From Sorghum bicolor (lineage: Eukaryota; Streptophyta; Magnoliopsida; Poales; Poaceae), in contig NC_012878.2 of the NCBI RefSeq assembly GCF_000003195.3, forward strand, positions 57,350,629 to 57,414,628: DNA of 64,000 nucleotides, in the 5' to 3' direction. Position numbers and translations under genes: made by a program. Under the pieces are notes generated by a model. That model worked only from the letters and a program-made list of their open reading frames with translations. It did not search any database and had not been told where the DNA came from. Shown here one piece after another: positions 1 through 10,159 of this stretch (position 1 is the first letter of the stretch; each line of letters opens with the position of its first letter).

Positions 1-362
1 AAATCCCAAGCCTTGTGCCTTTCCACATGATTCACTTCTCCATAAACAAATGCTAGCCTCCAAGGTCCTTTTCCATTTCATGTATCTCCTTATAGTATGG
101 TACTAAGAGTATTTTGTGACCTTGAGAGATACCTCATTATTCCATAATAAGACACCTAGACCACCACTCCTCCTACTACTAAATGCAAAGCTATTATCAT
201 GACCCAATAAGTACCTTAACTTCTCCACTCAAGTTAACTTCTCCACTCAAGTCTTAGCTATTTGTGACATCATCGGGGGGCATACTCCTTCGCAAGATCG
301 CAAAGTTCTCTCACTATCGCAGAGTTGCCAATTCCACGACAGTTCTAACATAGTGCTTTCAT
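1..362 (-). pseudogene. LINE (L1-like) ORF2 start, endonuclease domain, decayed
   Basis: Reading the minus strand from an ATG at 362, the translation begins MKALC*NCRGIGNSA, the typical opening of plant LINE ORF2 proteins, whose apurinic-endonuclease domain starts with a WNCRG motif. The tryptophan is replaced by a TAG stop. Further along, short matches such as DNSFAFSS and RSGGLG-LLWNN are recognisable, again interrupted by stops and shifts. The element continues out of the left edge of the window. It lies 156 bases downstream of the ORF1 reading frame, the usual LINE layout. It is called a pseudogene because of the in-frame stops. The family assignment is from memory of LINE proteins, not from alignment. 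Confidence 0.75.
216..251. repeat. 18-bp tandem duplication in the LINE ORF2 remnant
   Basis: The 18-base unit TTAACTTCTCCACTCAAG occurs twice back to back (216-233 and 234-251). Its length is a multiple of three, so the duplication by itself would not shift the ORF2 frame. Confidence 0.9.
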
Positions 363-518
363 TTCTCCCAATGGTACTCCCCAAGGGAGCGCACTGATCG
401 AATGTCATCAATAAGTTCATTCACGGTTACCTTTCTAAACCTTTTGGAGCCTTGCCCTTCTAAATCTTCGTCCTCGTACAAATCCCAAGAATCATCATTT
501 GCTATCATCAAAATATCA

Positions 519-1613
519 TCATGTTTCCCTAGGTTGTCCCCCCAAATTCCCTATCTGATTAGAAACAGGAACAGTTGCCATGGTCATATTAACATTGAGA
601 TGTTCTCCATTTCCTAACATTAGACTCTTGGAAGCCCCCTTCCTAATAGGCATTTGTTGTTGGTCCCTACCTCTTTTCATGAGGCTTCTTGCATCTTCCT
701 GTACATCATCATAATCCCCAACTGAGTCTTTGTGACTACCTTCTTCACATTTAGATTCGGTGCTTTTCTTCGGGTGGATTCCCTGATCCGACTCCCACGA
801 ATCTGACCCTTTTGTGTCTGTTGAACCCGATGAATTGCTCCCCTTCGCCTTCCATTTCTTTTCTGGGCTAGCACTTAACCAATCCCCATACTGGATAGCC
901 TTCTTGTCATGCACACCATCACCACATTCAAATTTTGTGTGCCCTATTAGTCCACAAATAGCACAAAACTTAGGTAACTTCTCATATTTAACACGAAAGA
1001 CTTCCCGCTTCTCTTCTTTTCCAAACGACACAAAGATAATTCTGGTGAGTGGCTTATCAATATCCATGTTGACCCTGATGCGCAAATAGTCTCGCCATCC
1101 CTTAACATCATTATCTGGTTCTACCCATAAAGTATCACCAATCTTGTCACCTAGCTGATGCCCAATTTTCTCATTTCTAAAACATGTTGGTAAATCATAG
1201 ACACGTGCCCAAATAGCTAATTTCTTAAACTTCACCGTGGATGGTTTTGTAACCCCATCATACTTCTCCAGTAGGACAACATTCCCTCTGAATAACCAAG
1301 GGCCTTCTTCCATCACCTTACGCCAGTCTCCTAAACATGAGAACTGGAACACAAATAAATTTTCCCCTATTGCCTTGAAACTGACCTCTCTTGCCAGACC
1401 CCAAGCATACTTCATATTAGCTAAAAACACTGAATGGCTAAAGGTTTGCAGGAAATTAACCTTTGCTAGCGCTGTCCAAAGTGCCTCCGCCTTCATTTTC
1501 TCCAGGTCTGCTTCCAAGATAATCCCTTGCTCTTCATCTTCACGTATATTTAAGTCATCCAACTCACACTCAAACCTCCCTTCAGGTTGTAAATCTAGGT
1601 TAGATTTATCCAT
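519..1613 (-). CDS. LINE ORF1 protein: DUF4283 domain plus CCHC zinc knuckle
   Basis: An open frame of 364 residues from the ATG at 1613 (MDKSNLDLQ). The N-terminal half carries a DUF4283-like region (roughly residues 40-190), with FVFQFSCLGDWRKVMEEGPW followed by KLAIWARVYDLP. A zinc knuckle CAICGLIGHTKFEC (CX2CX4HX4C) follows near residue 220, then a low-complexity, charged tail. This is the usual make-up of the nucleic-acid-binding ORF1 protein of plant LINEs, which coats element RNA during retrotransposition. ORF2 follows immediately downstream on the same strand, which supports the call. The frame is open upstream to 1781, but MDKSN is the family-like start. The ORF is intact although ORF2 is broken, so the copy is probably dead. 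Confidence 0.8.
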   Translation of the reverse strand: MDKSNLDLQPEGRFECELDDLNIREDEEQGIILEADLEKMKAEALWTALAKVNFLQTFSHSVFLANMKYAWGLAREVSFKAIGENLFVFQFSCLGDWRKVMEEGPWLFRGNVVLLEKYDGVTKPSTVKFKKLAIWARVYDLPTCFRNEKIGHQLGDKIGDTLWVEPDNDVKGWRDYLRIRVNMDIDKPLTRIIFVSFGKEEKREVFRVKYEKLPKFCAICGLIGHTKFECGDGVHDKKAIQYGDWLSASPEKKWKAKGSNSSGSTDTKGSDSWESDQGIHPKKSTESKCEEGSHKDSVGDYDDVQEDARSLMKRGRDQQQMPIRKGASKSLMLGNGEHLNVNMTMATVPVSNQIGNLGGQPRET

Positions 1614-2250
1614 CTCTTTTACGTGACAGATGAACACTAAATACAACACACAAATTCTCAAAATCACAACCAAGGCTGAGAAACAAACCCAATGTTTGTC
1701 CTTTAACCAGCCCGAATTGCGATTGAGAGACTGCTGCAAGCGTAAATCTGAGCAAACGGAAGAGAAAAATATGATTCTCACACCAACAATAAGTGGGAGT
1801 AGAAGAACCCTAGAGGCCTCACACGAGAAATCTTGGAGCTATAATTTCCTCTCTGAGATCCCTCTTTGCTTGTTTGGGGAGTGGAAACTACCTGAGAAGC
1901 AGCTAGACTCGATTCAGACATCGGGATGCCTTACCGGCGGCGAGGCGGCTCTCCGTCCGTACAGGTCGCCGCGGATCTGGAGAGTTCCAGATGCCGAAGA
2001 GAAGAAAGCATCCTACTAGGCTACTAGGCACGAAGCAGCCCCGGTCTTTTTCTCCCGAAAATCAGAAAGCCCATCCAGACTCTACGGCCCAGCCCAATCA
2101 CTTATAGGCTCGTAGCAGCCCGCGGGCCGCGTGCTAAAACCCCTTGCAGATATTTTTAGTCTCAGTCTCGCTCCACTAGCGCTTGGCCCCTTCCGGTTCG
2201 AACCCTCCTATCCGATTCCATCTCGCGTTCCTCTCATCGCTCCGGCAGAA
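1614..2250. other. LINE 5' leader and promoter/5' UTR of the RimM-like gene
   Basis: From 1614 to about 2030 the sequence is probably the untranslated 5' end of the minus-strand LINE. I could not find a clear 5' boundary or target-site duplication. From about 2040 to 2250 the sequence should hold the promoter and leader of the plus-strand gene that starts at 2251. No convincing TATA box was seen. Confidence 0.4.
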
Positions 2251-5200
2251 ATGGCGCCTCCCGCCTCTGCATCGGCGCGGCCGCTATCCCTCCCCCTCAC
2301 CGTCCCTCTCTCCCGCTACCGGTCCCACGTGCTCCCCGCGACCTGCTCTCGCCTCCTCCCCCGGCGCCGCGTCGCGCTCGCGCCGGCCCGGCCTGGCGCC
2401 GCGGTCCTATCCAGTCTCAGTGACGCGCGGGAGGAGGAGGGTGAAGAGGAAGAGGAAGGGGATTTCTATGAGGAGGATGAGCAACAGGAATACGACGATG
2501 AGGAGGAACAGGGGTACGACGGGGAGAACGAGGAGCTGGTCGAGGTGGGGTACGTGTCCGGCGCGCACGGGGTGCGCGGCGACGTCCTCGTCACGCCACG
2601 CACCGACTTTCCGGAGCTCCGCCTCGCCACGGTAACAGTACACCAACGTCGATTAGCTCTCTGTCACCCCAATGGCAATGCTACTGATTCTGATTGGCTG
2701 ACGCTTCTAGTTTGTTTGTTCTGACAGCCGGGGACGAGATGGCTGAGGGCTCGTGCTGCTGGGAAGCAGCAGGTCAGGGAATTCGAGCTTGTTCGGGGAA
2801 GGGCCCACACGGGGAAGAAGAGCTGGATCGTCAGTTTTGATGGCATCGATAACCTGGATGAGGTCTGTCTGCCTTGCATTCCTCTGGAGTCATTTGCCTT
2901 TTGCATGTTAATGTGTGTACCTCAGCTAAGAGGTAGTGTAGTAACTAGTAAGGAGCCTTGCTTAGTTTCTAGGATGAACAGTCCAAATAAATTATCCTAG
3001 CTGTAATACTGGTTTATGGTTCAGTGGACAACTTGCTGGAAATCCTTGAATTAATGCAAAATTCATGTGTTGTATTGCTTCTTTTCCTCTCAGTCTGCAT
3101 ACGAGAAAACAGGATTAGCCAAATTTCAGCGAAGCGAACAGCATCAGCCAAATTTCAGCGAAACGAACAGCCAAATATGAGATGTACAGTCACTAATCAC
3201 AACAGTCACAAATCACAACAGCTGGCCGGCTCAAGTTCTATGACTGGGCTTGACTGTCAGAGTAGTCCAGCTCAAACTGCTTCGTTGAGTTTGAGTTACT
3301 GCTTTACGTTACCTTTTCTGAGATAATTCATTTCCCTCTCGCTTTTCAGGCTAGGCAAATAGTTGGTTCGGCTGTACTTGTCAAAGCTGGAGATAGGCCA
3401 GAAATTGAGGACGATGAATTCTATTCACTTGACCTTGTTGGAATGAGAGTTATTGTCAAGGTACATACATCATTATTTTAATTTTCAAGATATTGCCACA
3501 ATGCCACTTCATTGGTTGATTTCAGTTACAAAACTATACAATGTAGGCAATTTTAAAAAAACACGTCCCATGCACTTTTATATTACTTGATAAGGGAAAT
3601 TTAGGTCTATGCAACTGTGAATGGTTGGTTAAGACTTAAGAATCATTTGTATTTTAAAATACCTCCCTCCACTCCCTAAAACTAGAGACAACAGTTATGA
3701 CCTTCATTTGATACCTTTTCAAAACTGCTTTGTCCATCCCCTGCAAGTAGAGTAGTAAACACCACAGCCAAAATGCACACATAATATCCTACTTTATTTT
3801 TGCGAGAAATACAATATCCTACTTATTTTTCCAGGGAAATATTGTTATTAAATTTGTAACTGAAATTATTTCACAGGATACAGGCAAGGTCGTAGGAACA
3901 GTTGGTCAGATTTTCAATTTTGGAGGGGGAGATCTTCTACAGGTGATGATTGGCTCTGCTGAGGGTACTGCTGTCGATCCAGATTCAGAAAATCAAGATT
4001 CAATTTCATCACGTGAGCATGTGTGGATTCCATTTGCTGAAGATATTGTACCTGATGTTGATATGGCGAGCAGAGAAATGTGGATTACACCTCCGAAGGG
4101 GTTACTTGAGCTCAATTCTCGTTCTGATAAGAGATCAAAAAAAGAAAGGCGTGCGATGGTTAGGTCTGCATCATCCTTTTCTTGCATCCATGCTCGCATC
4201 TACATCCATGATTTGCTTCTTGAAAGAAACAAAGCATATTGAAGATTGTCGATACATATGTTGCATATAGTATAACAAATCAAGTATAAAATGAACTTTC
4301 ATGCTTCAGGTCATAACAAAAAACAATGTGATGTTTGGTGCCTGATGTTTTATACTGTATACTTTTTCAAATAATTCATGACCCAGTTTTGATTTTTACA
4401 GGAGTGGAAGGACAGGAAGAGGCTTCAACGTCGTGTAATTGCAGGAAAGAAGGTGCTCTCCGAAATGGACCAAGTCCATGTTCTGGAAGGTTTGGTATCA
4501 GGGAACAAGGTCCAAAAGGCATCACTTGCAGAGCAGATTGGGAGCATTGACTTTCAATTGTTCCGACATGCAGTGCATTGTGTTAGCAAGCAGATTGAGA
4601 GGTACGCCTTTGTTCAACATCTTACTTAAGCCTTTTTCAAAAGAAACAGAACAGTAGGTGTATTCACTGCACTTTTACTATATACCCATGTTTACACTGC
4701 CCGAGCGCCAGATATGGAAATCACTCTTTGCTTGCTTTTGGTTGAAGAACACGCTTTAGTCATTTTTTAAAAGATCTTAATCATACTTGCTCTTCAAACT
4801 TGTCAATTTCAGCTCTTCAAAGATTTTGCTCGCTAACTCTTCACTGTCAAGAAAAAAAGTGATCAAAATACCATACAAGACTCTCATCAACCTTGAGGAC
4901 AAAGCTGAACATGCATTCAGTAGTGAATTCAAAAACGGTCTTGAGATTCTTCTGAAGTCCAAAGCAGCCATTGTACTTGTTAGAAATGGCTCTGACTCTG
5001 ATGCTGAGTTTCTGGGTTTGCTCAATTCTTTTAGTGAGTTAATGAAGGTATGCATTCTTTTTCATTGTCGTTAATTGTTGGTTTAACATATAGATGCAGA
5101 ATATACTACTGCGAGTGCTTGTTCTCTGTTTATTTTCATATATTGTTAATTCCTAGTATGCATAATTTTCCCAAAGAACATAATAATAAATATAGGAAAA

Positions 5201-6924
5201 GTGGAGAAAACTGTTACTCATTGCTACTGTTGAATGTTGATACTGAAGTTGAACCTGCCCATTAGTCCTGTAGTTTTAAACTGTGTTTGAAGTGGATAAC
5301 TCCTTTTTAAATGAGGAATACTTGGTGAATATATCACCAAAATGATTAGTCTGTTTATAGTCATGAAAAACTGGAACGTCCTGTTGCTTATTTGTTTTGC
5401 ATGCACGCAGTACTGTTAGAAGATGCTTACTTGAATAACAGTTACCCTATGGATAGGCCTTGTTTAGTTCGCAAAAAATTTTGTTTTTGGCTACTGTAGC
5501 ATTTCGTTTTTATTTGACAAACATTGTCCAATCACAGAGTAACTAGGCTCAAAAGATTCATCTCACAAATTACAGATAAACTGTGCAATTAGTTTTAATT
5601 TTCGTCTATATTTAATGCTCCATACATACGACCAAAGATTCGATGTGACAAGGAATCTTGAAAATTTTTGCGAACTAAACAAGGCCACTGATCCTTTTTT
5701 GCTTGACACAGGTTGTAGAAAATCAAGTTTCTCCCCCTTTTATTATCGTTTCACCAGCTGGTCATGTGGAGTCAGTTCGGAACTGCCTGGTAGAGAATGA
5801 CTATTTTGGTTTGGACACTGAAAAGGTACACAGCATTGTCCCGCTTTGGTCTTCATCCTAGTTCCTTCCACCTTTCTTCTTCCTAGGCCATCTTCAGTGA
5901 GGGTTTCATGACCCAGTTTTCAACACATCCATATTTAGGAAACTAAGCAGAAGAGTTTCCAGTTGTACTCCCATGAAACTCTTCTCGTGAAACTCTCTGT
6001 ACTCCCATCCAACACATCCTCATGAAACTCTCTGTACTCCCATCTAACACATCCTCATGAAACTCTCTGTACTCCCATGAAACTGTTATCATCTCTCTCT
6101 TAATTAATATGGTGCCACATGCATATTTAATGTCCATGAAACTCTAATGAGACCTCATTGATACTGGCCTAATGCTTCTGGAACCATTCGCAGGTGTGGG
6201 TGCTGGAAGAGCTGGAGCTTCCAGTTGTTAGTATATCCTCCGAGGGAAACAGGAAAAAGGTTCTGATGAAGTCTCCCTGGGAGATAATAAAAAGGCCAGC
6301 AGGATCTGGGGGTATCTTCAGCTTACTGGCATCAAACAAGATTTTGGAAACCCTCAATGAAATGGGTGTACAGTATACACAGGTACGATCATCGGATCAT
6401 GTGCCACTCATCACCTAACTTTCTTCCCATCATACATTCAATTGCATAAACTAATCCAAGAACAAATCACTTTGCTGTATGGAATTACATCAAGAGATGC
6501 ATTCTAGTTAAGCTTGTAAATTCCTTCGGAAATATGAGGATTCTTATTACCTGAACGGACTTTTACTATCCTGTTGCAGATCTGCAGCTCATCCAACAAA
6601 CCACTCATCGGGCATCCTATGCTCTTTGGGGCTGTCGCTTCCCGCGGGGCTGATGTTGGCATCCAGCTCTCCAAGACTAGTGAAACGGAAAACGATTTCG
6701 ATGTGATCCTTTCTATCGATCAGCTGAACAAGATGTGCCGAGATGTCACTCAGGTCAGGTTCTCCGCTCGCTCCGAAGAGAACGTGCACGTCGAGCATGT
6801 CGACGGGCAGTGGGTCGCTGTCCAGCCGGAGGTGGCTAATTCCCATCGTCTGCACGCCGAGGTTACGAGTGTCTTAAACTCTTGCGCTCCTGATAAACTG
6901 TGTGTCATGGAGATTGTTGAGTAA
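2251..6924 (+). CDS. Chloroplast-type RimM-like protein fused to a UDP-sugar pyrophosphorylase-like domain
   Basis: Nine exons: 2251-2631, 2728-2862, 3350-3460, 3877-4158, 4402-4601, 4813-5047, 5712-5825, 6194-6382, 6580-6924. They sum to 1992 bases (663 aa plus stop) and all introns are GT-AG. The start MAPPASASARP opens an Ala/Ser/Arg-rich segment that looks like a plastid transit peptide, followed by an acidic stretch (EEEGEEEEEGD). Residues about 97-285 form a RimM domain (VEVGYVSGAHGVRGDV, EFYSLDLVGMRV, then the PRC-barrel-like HVWIPFAEDIVPDV). RimM assists maturation of the small-ribosomal-subunit head. Residues from about 310 to the end resemble the UDP-sugar/UDP-GlcNAc pyrophosphorylase fold (PFIIVSPAGHVESV, KRPAGSGGIFSLL). 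A similar fusion is known in Arabidopsis. Introns contain several MITEs. The N-terminal GGxGTRLG catalytic signature is not visible. A function in plastid ribosome assembly is inferred. Confidence 0.88.
3117..3175. repeat. 29-bp tandem duplication in intron 2
   Basis: The segment beginning AGCCAAATTTCAGCGAA occurs at 3117 and 3146, period 29, in intron 2 of the RimM-like gene. Its AAGCGAACAG motif resembles the ends of the short hAT-like relics elsewhere in the window. Confidence 0.7.
5456..5686. mobile_element. Harbinger-type MITE copy A (GGCCTTGTTTAG ends), intronic
   Basis: A 231-bp element with inverted ends GGCCTTGTTTAGTTCGCAAA and TTTGCGAACTAAACAAGGCC. Internal blocks are shared with the other copies in the window, such as ACTGTAGCATTTCGTTT, CGTCTATATTTAATGCT and AAAGATTCGATGTGAC. 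It sits in intron 6 (5048-5711) of the RimM-like gene and ends only 25 bases before the splice acceptor. No clear target duplication remains. Confidence 0.85.
5886..6169. mobile_element. MITE with GGCCA...TCTCA-type ends and an expanded internal repeat
   Basis: The left end GGCCATCTTCAGTGAGGGTT and right end (AATGAGACCTCATTGATACTGGCC region) match in structure the element at 42056-42329, and both carry repeated TGAAACTCT blocks inside. It fills most of intron 7 (5826-6193) of the RimM-like gene. The tandem array at 5988-6080 lies within it. The flanks show TA on both sides, but no certain target duplication. Confidence 0.6.
5988..6080. repeat. 35-bp tandem repeat (about 2.6 copies)
   Basis: TGAAACTCTCTGTACTCCCA recurs at 5988, 6023 and 6058, period 35, inside the intronic MITE. 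The third copy is partial. Confidence 0.85.
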
Positions 6925-7210
6925 TAGATGTTTCTTCTTGCCAGTGTACTGTACATAATCACAGTTGCTTGATAGATGCGTGACGTTTCTTTTTCTTTTG
7001 CTATTCTTCTGCACCTGTTTTGTGAATTTTTAGGGGACCATCTACACAGTGGAATACCAGGCACTGACACCCACTGCCGATTCTACTCCCCTGAAGGATT
7101 ACAGAACTCGGCAGTTGCCGATACAAGTAATATGATATGAGCTAATAACAAAAAATTCCAGCCTCATGCCTATTCTGACTTGGGCCCGTTGGATTATCAT
7201 GAGATTGTTA

Positions 7211-7240
7211 GGCCCTGTTTAGATTGCAAAAATTTTGGCC
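7211..7240 (+). repeat. Left terminal inverted repeat of the Harbinger element
   Basis: This 30-base end is an exact inverted match to 11851-11880. The next ~60 bases are A/T-rich and contain a second, imperfect CTAAACAGGGGC motif, perhaps a subterminal transposase-binding repeat (inferred). Confidence 0.95.
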
Positions 7241-7684
7241 CAAAGAGCAAATTTTTTGGCCTGCCAACTAAACAGGGGCTAAAAATTTTGTGGCAAAAAA
7301 ATTTGGCCTGCAGGGCCTGCAACTGTGCACTAACATCCATGCCAGCCCACCAATCGCAACCGTATCCGAATCCCACCCTCAACACCCCCCCCCCAAACTC
7401 TCAGGCCTTTATCTTCTCCCTCATCCAACCCCCCCCCTCCCGCAAACCCTAGCGCGCAGCCGCAGCAGCCCTTCTCCCCCCCGCCGCCGCAGCACCGCAT
7501 CCCTCCCCCCCCCCACGCCGCCGCAAACCATAGCTCATTCCTCCCTCGCCGCCGCAAACCGTATCCCTTCCCCCTCCCCTCCCGCCGCCGCAGCACCGCA
7601 GCCCTCCTTCCCCTCCCCGGCCGCCGCAAACCCTAGCCGTTCCTCCTCCGCCGCCGCCGCAAACCCTAAACTGTATCCCTTCTC

Positions 7685-9767
7685 ATGGACGGCGCGCACG
7701 GTGATTGTTTCAGCGGCGGCCACTTCTCCGACGAGGCGGTATTCGGAGTCCAGGAGCCTACCAGCAACGATGCCACCGTCGAGGCGCCCCGTCCGAGCTT
7801 CAACGGCGCCGGCAGCAGCAGTGGCATCAACCCAAGGCTGGCGTCGCTGGACATCAACTACGAGTCAGATTTGACTCAGATCGGTCTAGGTCAGGCCGTT
7901 CCCCCCCCCCCCCGTTCTGCTTCACGTTCACTGAGTTTCAATCCGCCGCGCCGCGTTGAGGACTCCCCCACAGACGGGGTTTTCCTTCAACCCCCGTCGT
8001 CCTCCCGGATGCATTGGATGCCTGGAGGATCTGGGGGGGCCATATCCTCTCCGGGAGGGTATGGGTACTCTGGCGTCCCCTTCGGCCAGGACGGATCTGG
8101 TGGCCGCGGATCCGGCGCTCCCTTCGTCCCGAGCGGATCTGGTGGCCGCGGATCCACAGGCGGAGGTGCGAACGCTCGCAAGGCCCGTCCCCGCGCTGCA
8201 AGGGCCGGCCGTGAAGACAACCCGGACCAGCAGCAGTTCTTCCCCGGCATGGACGGCTTTCGCTACCCGGTGAGTTTACTTACAATGACATTTAGTTTAC
8301 GCACTAGAGTAATTAGTTAGAACTTCTCTGGTATTTAAGTACTTATCTGGTAATTAGTTTACGCACTAGAGTAATTAGTAATATAGTATTTAGTTTACGT
8401 ACTAGATTGATTACTTTAGGAGTTCTCTGGTATTTAGTTTTAGTTGTTCTCTGGTATTTAAGTAGTTCTCTGGTATTTAGTTGTTTAAGTAGTTTTAGTA
8501 GTTCTCTGTATTTAGTTTTAGTTGTTCTCTGGTATTTAAGTATTTCTCTGGTATTTAGTTGTTTAAGTAGTTTTAGTAGTTCTCTGTATTTAGTTTTAGT
8601 TGTTCTCTGGTATTTAAGTAGTTCTCTGGTACTTATCTGGTAATTAGTTTACGCACTAGAGTAATTAGTAATATAGTTGTTCTCTGGTATTTAAGTAGTT
8701 CTCTGGTCTAGGTACTAAAACACAAGGGTAGTTGGGATCCAAAGAGACTGCGTGTCTTCATTGACATTTACCACTCCCAAATTAAAAACGGCAACTACAA
8801 CAACGGCGTCATGAGCAGCGCTGGCTGGAAGGACATCAAGCACAAGTACTTCTTGGCTACTGGTTTAGTGCATGAGAGGGAACAGTTCAACAGTAAAGTG
8901 CAAGAACTCAAGGCCGAGTGGAGGTTATGCAATTCGTTGCGCAAGTCTTCTGGCCTGGGAGGTAGTGGCTACAATGTTTATGCTGATGATGACCGGTGAG
9001 AGAAAGAGAGCAAGGTACCAGCAAATAGTTTAAGGTTTTCAATACAAGCCTACTCATGCAGTCTTACAATAGTTCAATTCTTATTATAGGGCAAGAAGGC
9101 TTTGCTGAAAATAAGGGATGGAGGCATGCCTGACTACCTCGGGCAGCTTGATGACATGTTTGCTGGATGGACAGTTGATGGGTCTACTGCATACAGGCCT
9201 GGAACTGGTGCGGCAACCAATGTCATTGGAGTCGAGGACTCCGATGACGAGGATGCTCAGCATGAGGTACAGGCAGATGGTGCAACCCCTGCAAGTCAGG
9301 GATTTGCAACCCCTGGTAGTCAGGGATTTGCAACCCCTGCAAGTCAGGGATTTCCAACCCCTGGTAGCCAAGTACACAAAAGGCTTTCTAGCACTAATTC
9401 CACAGCCTCCAGCCCTAGCAAGAAAACTAGGAGCTCTAATGCTAAGTCTTGGGATAGCAACCAACGTGAGGCCAATGACATTGAAAGGCAAAAGGTAAAC
9501 TTGTTTGGTACCATATTGGAGTTGCAGCAAAAGAAGAATCAGCATCAGGCACAACAGTCCCCTAATCAGCATCAGACAAAGAAACAGATGGTCGAGCAGG
9601 CATATAACATTGCATTGGGGATGGGAATTACTGCAGCTACCAGGAGTTCCTTCCTGGCTGTTAGGAAGATCTGCCGAGATGAAGTTGATCTGGCCATCTT
9701 CCTTTCTTGCACTGACGATGCTGCTAGGTGGATCATCATTCAAGAAAACCTCCCGGTGGAGAACTAG
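7685..9767 (+). CDS. Harbinger ORF1: Myb/SANT-like DNA-binding protein
   Basis: Proposed exons: 7685-8269 (195 codons, ending FRYP), 8712 to about 8995, and 9090-9767. Exon 1 encodes a Gly/Pro/Ser-rich region with repeated GSGGRGS. Exon 2 encodes a Myb/SANT-like domain (GSWDPKRLRVFIDIYHSQI, GWKDIKHKYFLATG, QELKAEWRLCNSLRKSSGLG) of the type paired with Harbinger transposases, where it assists binding to element ends and nuclear import. Exon 3 encodes an acidic stretch (VEDSDDEDAQ), four 8-residue TPxSQGFA-type repeats, a Lys/Arg-rich segment and a Gln-rich helix. The exon 1-2 junction is clean (phase 0). At exon 2-3 the best donor (CCG|GTGAGA, 8996) does not keep the frame with the acceptor at 9089. 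The join is therefore uncertain and may hide a one-base lesion. Confidence 0.75.
8270..8711. repeat. Degenerate tandem repeats in the ORF1 intron
   Basis: The intron consists mainly of shuffled copies of short units: TTCTCTGGTATTTAAGTAGT, TTAGTTTTAGTTGTTCTCTG and ACGCACTAGAGTAATTAGTA, the last near 8300, 8355 and 8652. A segment of about 110 bases (8430-8535) is largely repeated at 8520-8630. This is minisatellite-like expansion inside the Harbinger element. Confidence 0.85.
9282..9370 (+). repeat. 24-bp coding minisatellite (8-residue repeat x4)
   Basis: AACCCCTGCAAGTCAGGGAT and AACCCCTGGTAGTCAGGGAT alternate with period 24, encoding four TP(A/G)SQGFA-type units in Harbinger ORF1. The A/G alternation suggests duplication of a 48-bp dimer. 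Confidence 0.9.
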
Positions 9768-10159
9768 TTCCCCTGCTTAATTGAAGTGCATGCAGTTAGC
9801 CTTAGTTGTAATGCAGTTAGAGTAAGTCCTAATGCAGTTAGTCGTAATCCGTTTAGTCTTTGGTGAATAATTTGAACTCTAATTTAGTGCCCCAAATGTG
9901 GGGTTCATCTAGGATTTGTGCTTTGTCATCTGAACTTTCTTCATTGCAGTTGTGTGGATTAGTTTCTCTATTTTTTGCTTTATACTGTGGATAATCATTG
10001 TTCTGTTGCATGGCCATCGAGCTGTGCTAGGGTTTTGGACATCATTTGAAATTGGAAGGGGGGCTGACATACCTATGCTGATGATGACAGGATGGAGAAG
10101 ACCTACATGTCAGCAGTGATGACGAGTCCCAACCAGCTGAACACAGTGAGGATGTATCA

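Noticed and set aside
7685..8320. First exon of a host gene such as a transcription factor
   Set aside because: It lies inside the Harbinger terminal repeats and splices into the Myb/SANT-like exon of the element.
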